Shown here one piece after another: positions 17,457 to 30,163 of a stretch of DNA of 64,000 nucleotides; within the stretch, counting starts at the first letter, position 1, and each line of letters opens with the position of its first letter. The translations under genes were made by a program, and so were the position numbers. The stretch spans positions 2,852,001 to 2,916,000 of the forward strand of contig NC_134662.1 in the NCBI RefSeq assembly GCF_030463565.1. Reading direction: 5' to 3'. Under the pieces are notes generated by a model. The model did not search any database and was not told the origin of the DNA. It saw only the letters and a list, made by a program, of their open reading frames with translations. Source of the stretch: Pelecanus crispus. Its lineage: Eukaryota > Chordata > Aves > Pelecaniformes > Pelecanidae.

Positions 17457-18630
17457 TGTTCCCGTCCCCAGGAACCGCGTCCCCGTCCCCAGGCACCGCA
17501 TTCCCAAACCCAGGCACCGTGTGCCCGTCCCCAGAGCCATGTTCCTGTCCCCAGCGCCATGTGCCCGTCCCCAGCGCCATGTTCCTGTCCCCAGCGCCAT
17601 GTGCCCGTCCCCAGCGCCATGTTCCCTTCCCCAGCGCCATGTCCCCGTCCCCAGCGCCATGTGCCCTTCCCCAGCGCCATGTTCCCCTCCCCAGCGCCAT
17701 GTTCCTGTCCCCAGCGCCATGTGCCCTTCCCCAGCGCCATGTCCCCCTCCCCAGCGCCATGTTCCTGTCCCCAGCGCCATGTGCCCTTCCCCAGCGCCAT
17801 GTCCCCCTCCCCAGCGCCATGTTCCTGTCCCCAGCGCCATGTTCCTGTCCCCAGCACCATGTGCCCTTCCCCAGCGCCATGTCCCCGTCCCCAGCGCCAT
17901 GTCCCCGTCCCCAGCGCCATGTTCCTGTCCCCAGCACCATGTGCCCTTCCCCAGCGCCATGTCCCCGTCCCCAGCGCCATGTTTCTGTCCCCAGCGCCAT
18001 GTTCCTGTCCCCAGCACCATGTGCCCTTCCCCAGCGCCATGTTCCTGTCCCCAGCGCCATGTTCCCCTCCCCAGCGCCATGTTCCTGTCCTCAGCCCCCG
18101 CGTTCCCATCCCCAGGCACCACATTCCCAAACCCAGGCATCATGTTCCCATCCCCAGCGCCACGTTCCCTTCCCCCAGGCACCATCTGCCTGTCTCCAGC
18201 GCCATCTTCCTGTCCTCAGCCACTGCATTCCCGTCCCTAGGCACCACATTCCCATCCCCAAGAACCGCATTCCCAACCCCAGCACCACATTCCCATCCCC
18301 AGCACCACGTTCCCAACCCCAGCACCACATTCCCACACCCAGCACCACATTCCCATCCCCAGCACCACATTCCCATCCCCAGCACCATGTTCCCATCCCC
18401 AGCACCACATTCCCATCCCCAGCACCACGTTCCCAACCCCAGCACCACGTTCCCACACCCAGCACCACATTCCCATTCCCAGCACCATGTTCCCATCCCC
18501 AGCACCACATTCCCATCCCCAGCACCACGCTCCCGTCCCCAGGCTCAACATTCCCGTCCCCAGGCACTACATTCCCGTCCCCAGGCACAACATTCCCGTC
18601 CCCAGGCACTACATTCCCACCCCCATGCCA
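17457..18630 (+). repeat. 20-bp minisatellite at the ANP32B promoter, about 58 copies
   Basis: Tandem 20-bp units of the form GTTCCTGTCCCCAGCGCCAT. The proximal half (17457-18090) has CCCAGCGCCATG cores, with 60-bp higher-order triplets visible at 17701 and 17761. The distal half (about 18230-18630) has shifted to CCCAGCACCACATTCCCATC. Between them, 18090-18230 is more degenerate. Three units make 60 bp, so all frames on both strands stay open for long stretches (for example GTGTWRWG repeats on the minus strand). These ORFs are artefacts of the repeat. Confidence 0.96.
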
Positions 18631-18639
18631 GGCCTCCTC

Positions 18640-19785
18640 TTTCGGCCGCTGCTGAGGCTACGCCTGCCAGCGGTGCCGCATCCGGGGAGGCTGATAAAGC
18701 CGGGGCGTTGGTCGGGCTTTCTGCTAAAGGAAGGACGAGATAATGGCGGGAACTCCCTTGTCACTGAGGGTTACAATCATGTTTTTCCCCTCTCTCATCT
18801 GACGGCAGCCCGCAGAGGCCCGCGGGCCGGGGCCGTGCTCCGGGTGCAAACGCAGCGAGCTGGGAATGCTGGCATGGCGGGACGGGCGAGGCGAGGGTCA
18901 GTGGGGCGGCTGCGGCCCATGAAGTTCATGGCTGTGGGAGCACCTGGCCCAGGCGGGGCTGTCGGGCCCAGCTGTGCTGAAAAGGTGCAATGGAGCCGGT
19001 GGGGCTCGCCGCACGGGGCCCGGAAATGTCCCCCACCACCCCACGGTGCCACCGTTCCCCGGGACCCCGCGCAGGAGGAAGATTGCTGCAGGATGCGGGC
19101 ACTGCTGGCCATGACTTCATTAAAAATTATCTTAAAAAATATCCAGAGAAATCTCTCTGATCAACGACCAAGCCTCCAAGTAAACAGGAACACGAGGGCT
19201 CACAGGACCAGCCTCAGAGTCCCTCATTGTCCCCTTTGGCAGCGGGCCACCCGCTTGCCTTGTATGGGAGGAAATGGCTTTCTGGTACATTGCAGTTAAT
19301 TTTTGCCAGTTGGCTCTAACATGAACCTTATTTTATTAGGAGTAGCAAAATGAAATGGCGACATTCAGCAGAGCGGTCTAAGCTCCGAAGGGGCCAAACC
19401 CAGGTTTTTTTTTTTAAGAGCAGGTAAGGGACATATCCATGAAGAAAAGCTGCCTTTAGCATTGGTGCATTTTTTGCATCTCTGTGATCTCCCGCGCTGA
19501 CCGCGGCTCGGTTTCTCCAGCCCAGCTGCATGCCAGAGAGTTCCCGGTGCTCTGCCGTGGGGCGAGCAGCCCGTGGGGGCACAGCACCCGTCCCCCCTCT
19601 CCTCGGCGTGTCCGTGGAGCTCCCCCCGAAACGCCCGGCGCTGAGGCTGCGGGGAGGTGGGCAGACGCTGTGGAGGACGGGACGTGTGGTGGGGCACAGA
19701 CGGAGCAGGGAGAGCACCCGCGGCTGGCACGGGCCGGGCTGCAAGGCCCACAGCATCCTCTGTCCCCGCTCGTCACATCCCCACG
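18640..19785. other. Intergenic, nothing recognised
   Basis: GC-rich then mixed sequence upstream of ANP32B. No exon with supportable splice sites, no RNA gene and no repeat family was recognised. Confidence 0.45.
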
Positions 19786-19960
19786 GGGGAAGCGGCAAGT
19801 CGGGCAGATCGTTTCAGGTGGAAAAGACCTTTCAGATCATTGAACATCCCCACGGGTGAAGCAGCAAGCGGGTCATAGAATCATAGAATCGTTTCAGGTG
19901 GAAAAGACCTTTCAGATCATCGAGTCCAACTGTAAGATCACCAAGTCCAGCCGTAACCGG
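19786..19960 (-). mobile_element. CR1 LINE 3' tails, locally duplicated
   Basis: The motif GTTTCAGGTGGAAAAGACCT followed by TTCAGATCAT occurs twice, at 19811 and 19891. The second copy is preceded by CATAGAATCATAGAATC, the terminal repeat of CR1 in reverse orientation. The flank ATCCCCACGGG(G/T)GAAGC also occurs twice, so a piece of target DNA and the CR1 tail were duplicated together (about 80 bp). Only the 3'-most part of the LINE is present. Confidence 0.8.
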
Positions 19961-20848
19961 GTCCCTCCTTTGCAGGGTGAACCCAGGCTCCTGTGGCCTT
20001 TTTTGGCTTCACGGGGACCTACCCGGGGGGGAAGAGCAGCTCCCAGCACCCGAGGAGTCCCCGGATCCCCCCGCTCCGAGCCCCCCCGCCCCGCCGCTGG
20101 CTGCAGCCCCAGATTCTGCAGGCTGCCCCTGGGCAGAGCAGCTGGGAGATGGGCCGGGAGGTCCCCCCGTGCTGATCTGCATTTGTTTTAAGGTCTCTTT
20201 CATGTACTCTTTGAGGCTCGTTTCCTGTTCTTTGTATAAAACAATGCTCCCCCCTCCCCGCCCGTCCCAGGGTGGCTTTATCTCCCCTCCCGTGGGCTGC
20301 ACTCCCTCGGGAGCTGGGCTTTATGTTTGTCTTAAAACACAAAACCCTGCTCTGATTTAACCGAATTGATTTTAAAGCTGCGTCTGGTATTTGATGTCTG
20401 GTAGATGCATTTAAACTGATCTAGATTTTCTATGTTTGGGCAGATTAACGTGAAGCTGGTAATTTACTGTGCGAGTGACAGCAACTGGAAGGCTGGACCG
20501 TAAATGCTGACATGGGTTGAAATTCAGGTCTGGAGCTTTTCAGGCAAGCTGGAGCACAGATGCTCGGAATAACGTATGCTCTGCCTGTTATACAACACAA
20601 TATTATCTGCTTGTCTTTTGCACTGCTTTAACTACTTCATGCCTAGCCCAGGGCCTCCTGAGAGTGAATCCTGTATAAACGGGCCATTACTGCCATCTGC
20701 AACGCAAGGGCCTTCTCACCGCAAGGGTCTTCTCACCACGCCGCACTTCCCTGTCCCCAAAACAGGGACAAGGCTCCCCCAGACCTCCTGGCGGCTGTAG
20801 ATCCCCAGCAGCTGGTCCTGCTGCCACATACCGGGATCCAGCCCCAGG
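19961..20848. other. Intergenic, nothing recognised
   Basis: Begins GC-rich and becomes AT-richer. No supportable gene, RNA or repeat. Confidence 0.4.
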
Positions 20849-21130
20849 AGAGGACTTGGGACAGGACAAGGAGTAATGGTTTTAAACTAAAGAAGGGGAG
20901 ATTTGGACTGGATATAAGGAAGAATTTTTTTACACTGAGGGTGGTGAAGCACTGGAACAGGTTGCCCGGAGAGGCAGTGGAGGCCCCAACCCTGGAAACA
21001 TCCCAGGCCAGGTTGGACGGGGCTCTGAGCACCCTGCTCTGGTTTAAAGCTGTCCCTGCTCACTGCAGAGGGTTGGGCTGGGTGGGCTCTAAAGGTCCCT
21101 TCCCACCCAAAGCATTCCATGATTCTATGA
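20849..21130 (+). mobile_element. CR1 LINE, 5'-truncated, plus orientation
   Basis: Matches the well-known 3' region of avian CR1: GAGATTTGGACTGGATATAA, then CACTGGAACAGGTTGCCCGG, CAGGCCAGGTTGGACGGGGC and GGTCCCTTCCCACCCAAAGC, ending in the terminal octamer-type repeat ATTCCATGATTCTATGA. Only about 280 bp of the 3' end are present, with no reverse transcriptase. It forms an inverted pair with the CR1 at 21453. Confidence 0.95.
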
Positions 21131-21452
21131 GAGCCATGGGTACACCAAATCATCTGCAATATCTTCTCCTGCGGGAGCTGGGAGCTCCACAAGTCCTCAG
21201 CAAGAGCTGGTCCCTGCATGGCTGAGCTGTTCCACCAAGGTGACTTGTTCCAGAGACCTTCGGGGCGGTTTGGGGATATCCGGTGATCTCCGGTAGCTGG
21301 AAGATGTGATCAGGCAACTTCACTGAAGATTTACCAGCCAATACGGCATCGAGTGGGAGACCAAAAAACCACTGCCCACGCACTCCCCAACAAACCCCCC
21401 AAGGAGGAGGTAAATAGGGTTAACATAGTCCTCGGTAGCCTTTAGAAGAAAT
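21131..21452. other. Spacer between two inverted CR1 copies
   Basis: About 320 bp of single-copy-looking sequence. Nothing recognised. Confidence 0.4.
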
Positions 21453-21990
21453 TCATAGAATCATGGAATGCTTTGGGTGGGCAGGGCCCTTCAGAGCCCA
21501 CCCAGCCCAGCCCCTGCAGTGCCAGGGACAGCTTTAACCAGCCCAGGGTGCTCAGAGCCCCGTCCAGCCTGGCCTGGGATGTTCCCAGGGATGGGGCCTC
21601 CACCGCCTCTCTGGGCAACCCCTTCCAGTGCCTCACCACCCTCACTGTAAAACATTTCTTCCTGATATCCAGTCTAAATCTATTCTTCTTTAGTTTAAAG
21701 CCATTACTCCGTGCCCTGTCCCAACAGGCCTTGCTAAAAGCTTGCCCCCCCCCCTTCCTGCAGCCCCTCTCAGCGCTGCCAGGCCGCACTCAGGCCTCCC
21801 CGCAGCCCCCTCCTCTCCAGGCTGAGCACCCCCAGCCCCCCAGCCTGGCCCCGCAGCAGAGGGGCTCCGGCCCTCGGGGCATTTCTGTGGCCTCCTCCGG
21901 CCCCGCTCCAGCAGCTCCATGTCCTGTGCTGAGGGCCCCAGCGCTGGGCGCAGGGCTCCGGGCGAGCTCTCACCAGTCAATTCCCTCGAC
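21453..21990 (-). mobile_element. CR1 LINE, 5'-truncated, minus orientation
   Basis: Begins with TCATAGAATCATGGAATGCT, the CR1 3' end in reverse, and carries the CAACCCCTTCCAGTGCCTCA and CCCAGGGATGGGGCC blocks. It continues further into the element than its neighbour (CCTCTCCAGGCTGAGCACCC; CGCAGGGCTCCGGGCGAGCT). The 5' limit near 21990 is fuzzy because it runs into GC-rich DNA. About 540 bp; no intact coding sequence is evident. Confidence 0.92.
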
Positions 21991-22139
21991 TTTTGCACGT
22001 TCGCTCGCGTCGCTGGCGGCAGCCGGGGATGCAAACCTCGCCGGGCCCGATGCGCCGCGCCCCGGGGGCTCCCCCTCCCGCCGCCGCCCGGGCCCCGCGG
22101 CGCGCGCCGCTGCAGAGCGCACCGGGGCCGGCAGGGGGC

Positions 22140-22650
22140 AGCATCGCCCCGGCAGCGCGGGCAGGGCCGGGCAGGGCCCCGGGCAGAGGGCAGGGCAGGG
22201 CAGGGCAGGGCCCCGGGCTGGGCCGGGCAGCGCCCCGGGCACGGCCCCGGGCAGGGCCCCGGGCAGCGGGCAGGGCCCCGGGCAGCGGGCAGGGCAGGAC
22301 CCCGGGCAGCGGGCAGGGCCCCGGGCAGAGGGCAGGGCAGGGCCCCGGGCAGAGGGCAGGGCCCCGGGCAGAGGGCAGGGCAGGGCCCCGGGCAGGGCAG
22401 AGCCCCGGGCAGCGGGCAGGGCCGGGCAGGGCAGGGCCCCGGGCAGGGCAGAGCCCCGGGCAGCGGGCAGGGCCCCGGGCAGGGTCCCAGGCAGGGCCGG
22501 GCAGGGCCCCGGGCAGCGGGCAAGGCCCCGGGCAGCGGGCAGGGCCCTGGGCAGGGCCCCGGGCAGGGCCCCAGGCGGGCAGGGCCCCGGGCAGCGGGCA
22601 GGGCCCCGGGCAGGGCCCCGGGCAGCCGGCAGGGCCCCGGGTGGCCCCAG
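22140..22650 (+). repeat. GC-rich minisatellite
   Basis: An irregular tandem array built from GGGCAGGGCCCC and GGGCAGCGGGCAGG blocks with periods of about 15-25 bp. The whole neighbourhood (about 22000-22720) is CpG-rich. The array yields Gly/Arg/Ala-rich ORFs on the plus strand and Pro/Ala/Cys-rich ORFs on the minus strand, which I regard as artefacts. Confidence 0.9.
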
Positions 22651-22719
22651 GGGGGCTGGAGCCCGGCCCCGGCCTGGAGGGACCTGGGGAGCCGCCGGGG
22701 GGGACGTGGGGGCAGCAGC

Positions 22720-25700
22720 AAACACCTTTGCAGAGGGAGAGCCCCGGGCAGGCTGGGGTCGCCGAGCTGCAGCCGTGCAAAGTGGCCCCGGTCTGGGGCA
22801 AAGCCGGTGCTGGGGCCTGGGCTCTGCAGCGCTTGCCCGTGGGACGCGTGATGGCCCGGCAGCTTTCCGTATTTTTGGACAAGACAGAGGCGCCTGCAGG
22901 GTTTGGATGCCACCAGCCTCCCTCCAGGCACTCAGCAGAAGTGCCTGAAAGCAGTTGTTGTCTGGGGGGTCCAAAAGGCAGCAGGGAGAAGGAGGCGCTT
23001 CCAGAAAGAGATGCGCCTGGGTTTGCCTGACCTGAGCGCCGGTTTTCCGAGAGCGTGCAGGATTAGCACCCAAGCAGAGGGAGAGGCGTGGGGCTGGCAC
23101 TCCAGTTTACGCACACTGTTTCCCCAGCGCAGGATAAAGTCACGATTCTCTCACATTTGTGATGTTTCTCCTTCATTGGTGATTCTCTTAACAGTGCGGC
23201 GGGGATGTCAGCCTGTCCCCCTTGAGCTTTCTGCACAGCAAGGGCCTTGCAAGCCGTGTGCTTTGTGCCTTAATATTTTATCAGCCAGTCAGTGACTGAA
23301 AAAGAAAATCCAATCACTTTCCCCAGAACGTAGCTGTTGTGTCCTGTCCCTCGTGACAGTCTGTACCTGGTTTGAAACACCCAGGTGGCAGGCCAGCTCC
23401 GTCGGACTCTGTGAATACGGCGTTCATTATCCCAGGCCAGGGGCTCCCCAGCCCAGGATGGCTTGTTCTCTCTGCTCTGCAGTAATTAGCTTTGCCCTGC
23501 AGTAACTAGCTGTGGATACTGACATCTTTATGTCAGCGTAACCATATAACACCACCCAGGTCCTATCTCAAAGCAGATCTGGAGGCACTTGGCAGATCGC
23601 TGTTCCACCCTCCCGATAGGGAAGCTGAGCCGTAGAGCAGGGAAAGTATTTATCCACCATCACCCTGGGGAGAGCCAGTGCCCTTCGGACCGGCTTCTCC
23701 CGGCAAATACACGCAGCATCATTTCCATTGCGCTCAGTGCCTTGGAAACACAGGGTGGGAATGGGTCCGGATACAGCCCGAGGGAGAAGAGAGAGGCAGC
23801 GGGGATGTACCTGGGGTGGGATTTGGGGAGACGGGGCTGCCTTTGGCCAGGCGGGCGCTGCCCCCACCTCAGCCCGCACGAGGACTTATCACCCCCAAGC
23901 TGCCCCAGCACCCCCCAGGCTGTTTGCAATATTTGGTTAAAAAAAGAAGGAGGGGGGTGGGTAGTTACTGTTTTTACCAACTCCGCAATGTCTCCCAGCT
24001 CAGCTGGACCAAGCAATAACAGTGCCAGGAAACAGCATCACGGCTATTACTGCTTTGCGCTACTGCCGGATTTTGGATCTCCTGTAAAGGAGCCAACACC
24101 CAGAGAGACCACAGAGAAAACCTCTCCCAAAGAGCTTACAAAAGGCAGGCGACACAGCTGGGAAATGGACTTCAGGTGCCTCAGGCCCCAAGATGCACCC
24201 CTGATGTTAGGGTTAAGTAATGCTGCGTCTGCTGGGCTGGGCACCTCCAGGGAACCCCACGAAACGCCCCTCATCCCCCCAAGAGCTGCGGCGGACACTT
24301 CAGTCCAGAAGGACTTACCACACATGCAAGCAAACAGACACGAAATCTGTGCGTACAATTCTCAAATGCCACTGCTCTTTGCTTTATATCTCAAAAATAC
24401 GCGGTTGAAACAATACCCAGCTTCTCCTTTGGGATATCACCAAGACCATGCCCTGTCCCTGCACCATATTCCTGCTGCCTGGATTATGCTTCAACTGCAT
24501 CAGGTCTCAGACAGCTCATGACATTTCTGTGCAGCGTGGGCATTGACGGGTGAGCTCCGAGGTCTTTCCAGTCTCTGGCCTGGGTTTACGCACCTCGCTA
24601 CCCCCAGCTCCAATGCTGCAAAACTTCCTGCTCCCAGGCTTCAAAATCCTGCCCCTCCACCTATTTGTCTTGTCTGGAGAATTTCTGTGAACAGGTTTTT
24701 TCATATCAGGGTTTTTTTTATCATGCCACTGCTCAGTCAGAGCTGCACTTGTCCCTAATTTGCAAAGTTTCTGCTAATATTCTGTTTACTTGCAGGAGTA
24801 ACATCGCAATAAGAGCATCCCCGGACAAACTGGAGCTCATCGTCATCACCTCCGCCATGCCAGAGCATGAAGAGGGCTGCTGTGCTCCGCTCACTGTCTG
24901 CGCTGAGATTACAGGACATGAAAAATGGATTTGGGAAACTCTGCTGTTTGGGAAATAGTCCCACAGGTTCCACAGGGAGAGGCACGCTACAGGTGGGATG
25001 ACTCTATCCCCCAGTTCCCATCCCAGTTTCCCAGTCTTGGCAGGGCTGTGCTGGGGAGATAAGGCAAGGACCTAGCCTGGAGGCTGGGTTCCCAGAGCAG
25101 CCTCCTCCTCCATCACTGTTTGTGCAACCCACTCCCCCCCCCGCAAAGGGTGTGGGCAGAAACCCTCGGACGTGGGTGCTGCTCGGGGTGCAGCTGAGCT
25201 TGGGAAACAGCCCCGCACTGGCACCGAAGCACGGGAGAGCCCTGCAGGCTCCCTCCTTCGCACCACGCCGGGCGGCACATGCTCTGGCCTCACGCACCCC
25301 GGCTGTGGCACCGCGGTGCGGCGAGGGGTCCCTCGCACGCCCCGCATGCCTTCAGAGACGGGACGGGGCGGATGGATCAGGCCAGGAGCAGGCAGGGACG
25401 ATTTTACACCTCAGAGCTATTTCGGAGCCAAACTCAACCTTGATGCAAGCAGGAAGTCAAGTGAATTGCACCAACCTGGGGTTATTCTGGGCCCTTCAGA
25501 TTTGCCTCTGAGTTGCCTGCAGACTCTTAAACTCTCAGGACTGGTTGGTTTTATTATTTAGAGATGGTTTTTAGTCCCTCTGCGTTCCCAGGGAAAGCCG
25601 GAAATTAAGAAAGTGAACAACATAGTCAAGAAACAGGGAGTTATTAAATGAATAAAGGAAATGTCTATGCTGGCAAGGGCCGGCGTGGGAAGGGATGGAT

Positions 25701-28700
25701 GTTCAATGGAAGGTGCGTTCCCAACCAGCTTATCCCCAGAGTTTGGCCCCTCAGTTGCCCGTGTTTGGTGACTGGGGCAGCCACTGCGAGAAGGGCACAC
25801 ACTTGCCCACAGATCGGCACTGGCACAACGCAGCAAATGGCATCAGGAGCTTCCTACAGAGTGTGCACAGAGGGGGAGCCGTCTTCAGGAATGCATCCAG
25901 CTCCGCATTAAGGCCACCAAGAACGGGATCTGCAGGAGAGTGGCGTGGTCTTGACGTCAACGTGTTTTATTGTGCAGGCAGCTGCACTCAGACTGCTGCC
26001 TGGGCACAGGCACACAGACAGAGGCTGTTAAATAGCTCGCGGGAGGACACAAGTGTTGCTTGTTATCTGTCGGGGTTGAGTTTGAATCACAAGGGATGCT
26101 CTCTGCTATGAGGGCATCTCATCTGCTTTCGGAAATAAGAGGGAGGTTTGTGCTAGGCAGTGGTTGCAGGAGGATGGAGGGGGTTTTTCTCGTGGTCTCC
26201 AAGCCCAGGCACCAAACCAAGAAGGAAGAGAGTGGGACACAGCCCCTGCACGCACTCCTGCCGGATCTGCTCTGTGGCTGCTGGGGGTATTTCTGTGCCC
26301 TTCTCAGGCTTTGCTATTTCAGGTGGCAAACCCTTCCAAGAGGTTTTTCTAGCGGTGCTTCTAAGTGTCACCATCTCCTTGTTATAGCAAGCCCTCTTGT
26401 CTGCCCATGAGGCACTCACACCTAATTTCTGTTTTCAAAATAATGCACAAAGATATGCTGTGTTAAATATTAGTCTGCCTTTATTTTTGTTGGCAGACAG
26501 AGGTTTCAAAGCATCTGGGATGGGACGTGCTTCTTTGAACAGAGGCGGGAAACTAGACAAGGCACAGGGATATGCGCTGGGAACAACGGGGGTGGGATGG
26601 GGAGGTTGCAGGGAGATGCAGCGAAGGGGCCTGGAGGACAGGAGCGGGGAAGAACTACACGTGATTTCCCACTCCAGAAGTGACCCAGCTGGAGGGCACC
26701 CAATGCAGCCATCAGGCAGCAGAAAGGCAAAAGGAGGTACTTTTTCACCCAGCACCTAATTAAACTGGACCTCGTTGCCATAGGATATGACCTCAAAAAA
26801 TAACCTTTAAAAATTTGAGATAAACATATGCAGGATTGGTCTGTTCTGACTGGTTAAACGTGACAGTCCAGGACCGCCAGCTCAGGAAGTATTAGGTCAC
26901 TGACCACCAGAAGATGGGGCTGGATTATTTCCTGCTTGCCTTTCTTCTTATATTCCTTCCAACAGACCAATACTGCCACTGACAGGGTCAGAGGCAAATT
27001 TGTGGTCTGCCTTCTTAGGCGCTTACAGAGTTTTAACAAAGGCACTAATTCCCCAGGCTTTACCCTGTCCTTCACCATGAACCGAGACAAAACTTCTCCT
27101 TTCCTGAAACAGAGACAGCAGCTCCTGCTTTCTGTCCAGCAGGGAGCAGAGAGTAAAGAGGGTCCGGGGCGTCTCCCCCTTGAGCACTCAGAGACAGCCC
27201 TGGGTGAAGAAGCCTCTGGTTCCCAGGGCCTGTTGCAGACTCTGCTATTAAGTCTCTCACAAAACTTGCACAAACCATCATTGTCACCTGCCAAAGCTTT
27301 GCACCACTCTGAGAAAGGGTTGCAATGTTAGGTAAACATATTTACCTGGGTGCAAAGCACTGCCAGGCTTCTGCCAGCTGTGATGTAAAGCTGCAGGCTC
27401 AGCCCAAGCAAAAAGGAATTTCATCTCCTTCCATTTTCACATCTCTTCAGAGTCAAGATTCCTGCAAGTAAGAAAGGGGGAAAAGATGCTAGGTGCAGGG
27501 GTTTGGTTTGGCAAGAGGTGCCTCCCTGCTCTGTGTCTGCTAAATTCAAAACCTTCTGGGACTTGAGGCAGCCCTCGCTGTGTCTGTGACCTGCACCTAA
27601 GTGGGAGAGCCCTGGTTGTGCTGCCAAGAATAAGGTGATTTTTCTCTCTCCTGATTTGGACAGCTTGTATTTTCTTCTACAAGAAGAGGAGAACGAGAAA
27701 AGTCTCTGTTTAGCCCCTGCACATCCAGCAGCTCCTGCTGAGTTGCAAAAGCCAAAGTCTCTGCAGCGTACACACAAGTGCACCGAGGAGCGCATGTGAC
27801 AGATGACAGCACTGGGAGAACTTCCTTTAATTATTACTGTTACTGCTGTTACTACTAGCAATTAAGGCATTTGTTTTAAACCTGTCTGCATTTCAAAACA
27901 AGCACGGGGTGGTCAGATTGGCAAAGACTATTGGGTTAACTGGTATGGCATCCTGCCTGGAGTAAAGATAATGGAGTGCCTGGGTGGTTGCTCAATGATG
28001 ATGGATTAGTGGGGAATTTCTCTTGGACCCTGCGAGCAACCCTCTGGGGCCTGACAAGGCTTGCGCTCTGCTCCTCTGGAGGCTGACTTGCACAAGTACC
28101 AGGGCCATGATGTTGTAAAAAGCAGGTGTTTCAGACATTTGAGACTTTAAAGCCACACCTCGTGTGGGGTGCAGTCTGTCTTTGCTGTTGCTGCTGATGC
28201 TTTTTGGTTGCCTGGAGCCTCTGCCCTACCTGGTGAAGAAACACAGATACTTACGGCTCTGCAGATGTGAATGAGAACGGGTACATTGCTCCCGGTAGGC
28301 TATACAGCAGCAATGGAGACGAATGCTTTCATTTGGCTGTGTAAAGCACATCCAGCTTTAGCATGTCTCCTGCTGCTGTTGTTATTTCTTCCAGACCGCA
28401 ATTTGCTAAACGGCTTCCAAACCAAGCAGAGGACGCAATTCCTGCCCTGTGGAGCCATGAATGGCAGGGATTATCTAACTGCTCAGCATTAGCAAGGCTC
28501 CCAGGTCATCTGCCTGTGTTTTTATACCTGGAAGCATAAAATTGTGGCCCTGGAGGTAAAGTTATGTACCAAAACCAAAGGAGCTGGCAGCGGGACAGAG
28601 CCTGTCCAGGCTGCTTCAGGGCTTTCCTGGACACAGGCAGACCGATGCAGCAGGACACGGGTGAGACAAAATGCCTGGGTTCCCTTCCCGACCCGCCCAC

Positions 28701-30163
28701 CGCCTTGCTGTGAGAATGGAGCTAAGTCATTTCACCTCCTTCCACCCCAGGGCTCTGACTCACGCTTGCTGAGCACACAGCAGAGGGGATGTGGGATGCC
28801 AGCACTCCCACCTCACCCTCCCTGCCCCGGCTGTTTGTTACTGCCCCTTTGCTGACAGTCACAGCCCCACACCAGCCAAGGCAATAAATAAAGACACGTG
28901 CCTCTGAGCCACAGCTTCTCCAAATGGGCTTTTTAAGAAAAATCCCTTGTCATCAGCAGTTCGGGTGGAAGCCTCCATCCGAGGTGCCATAGGACAAGGC
29001 AGGTAGGACCAGCCTCAAGTCAAGCAGCTGGATTCTCCCAAACTTGCCCACCAGAGTCCCCACTTCCCTGTTGTGGTGGCACCAGCAGCAGAACTGCTTC
29101 CTCACCACGGCTTGTGAGTACACAGTTATAAAACTCTTGCAGTTGGGGCCTGAGGCTGCAGGCTCACCTCCTGTGAAAGGCCCTGCCCCTTCCCCTGCCT
29201 GCTCTCGGCTCAGTGCAATACCCTCGGACCCTGCTGCCTGCCCGAGGGATGACAGAGGCAGAGGAGCCGGGATGAGGGTCTCCAGATTAAAGCACATCCC
29301 ATATCACAAAGCCTGGGACGTTGCCTGGGATGCGGCATCTTGCAAGACGGCATCAGTCCCAGGGAGCAGGAAGGGAACAGCTAAGGGTACAGGATGAGGA
29401 ACATACCTCGTCCATGAGGTTTCCTTGCAGATCCTGGTGCATAAGAGACACATCTGAGCGAGCCGAGATGTCATATGTTAGAAGCAAGGTGGAGGGGAGC
29501 CAGCAAGTCTTAGCAAGGAGGTGAGGCCTTTGGGTGAAGCTTTGAGAGAAAGAAATCTCAAATACAAGGAGCATTAGGGGAGTCTCTCTGTGTAACTCTC
29601 ACATGAAGCCCAGAAAGCTTCACCCCTGTGCTCCCTGGGCACCCCCATCTCCCCAGCCCACCCCCATGTCAGCATCCTCAGCATCCCAGGCCCTTCTGAC
29701 CACAGGCAGGAGGAAGTAAACATTAGGAGGAGCTGGGAAGGAGGACTCACCAGGAAATCAGCCTCTCCATGACCTGAATGCTACTTATGAATGAATCAGG
29801 GAAGATGCGGATTTGTGACATCCTCCCCAGTTATTTATTCACTGTGTGGCACAGGATATATCAGTGATGCTTGGGTGCTTTGTTCATGTCAAGGATGCCA
29901 GAGGTTTCGGGGTGGGAAAACTCATTCTTTTCAAAGACATTCATATATGCCAGGCATCATGTGTCTGGCAACGATCGGTCTTATTTTCAAATCCACCTCT
30001 GCCACCTTCCCCAGCCGACACTGTACCTCACCTGCTTCCCTTCGCAGTGGGATGGGCAAGTCACCACGTGCTTCTCGCTGAGATTCCCTGGGGAACTGCG
30101 TACCAGTCTTTCAGCGTGCCAACTCAGTCTCCTACTCGCATGGTCCATTCAGGAGTTATAAGG
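22720..30163. other. Intergenic region, no gene recognised
   Basis: About 7.4 kb of mixed-composition DNA upstream of ACER1. The ORFs are short and match no family I know. There are no supportable splice chains, tRNA or other RNA genes, and no mobile element I can name. Confidence 0.45.

Noticed and set aside
21473-23100. Ala/Gly/Arg- and Pro-rich ORFs up to 491 residues
   Set aside because: They run through a CR1 LINE and a GC-rich minisatellite, with no recognisable domain.
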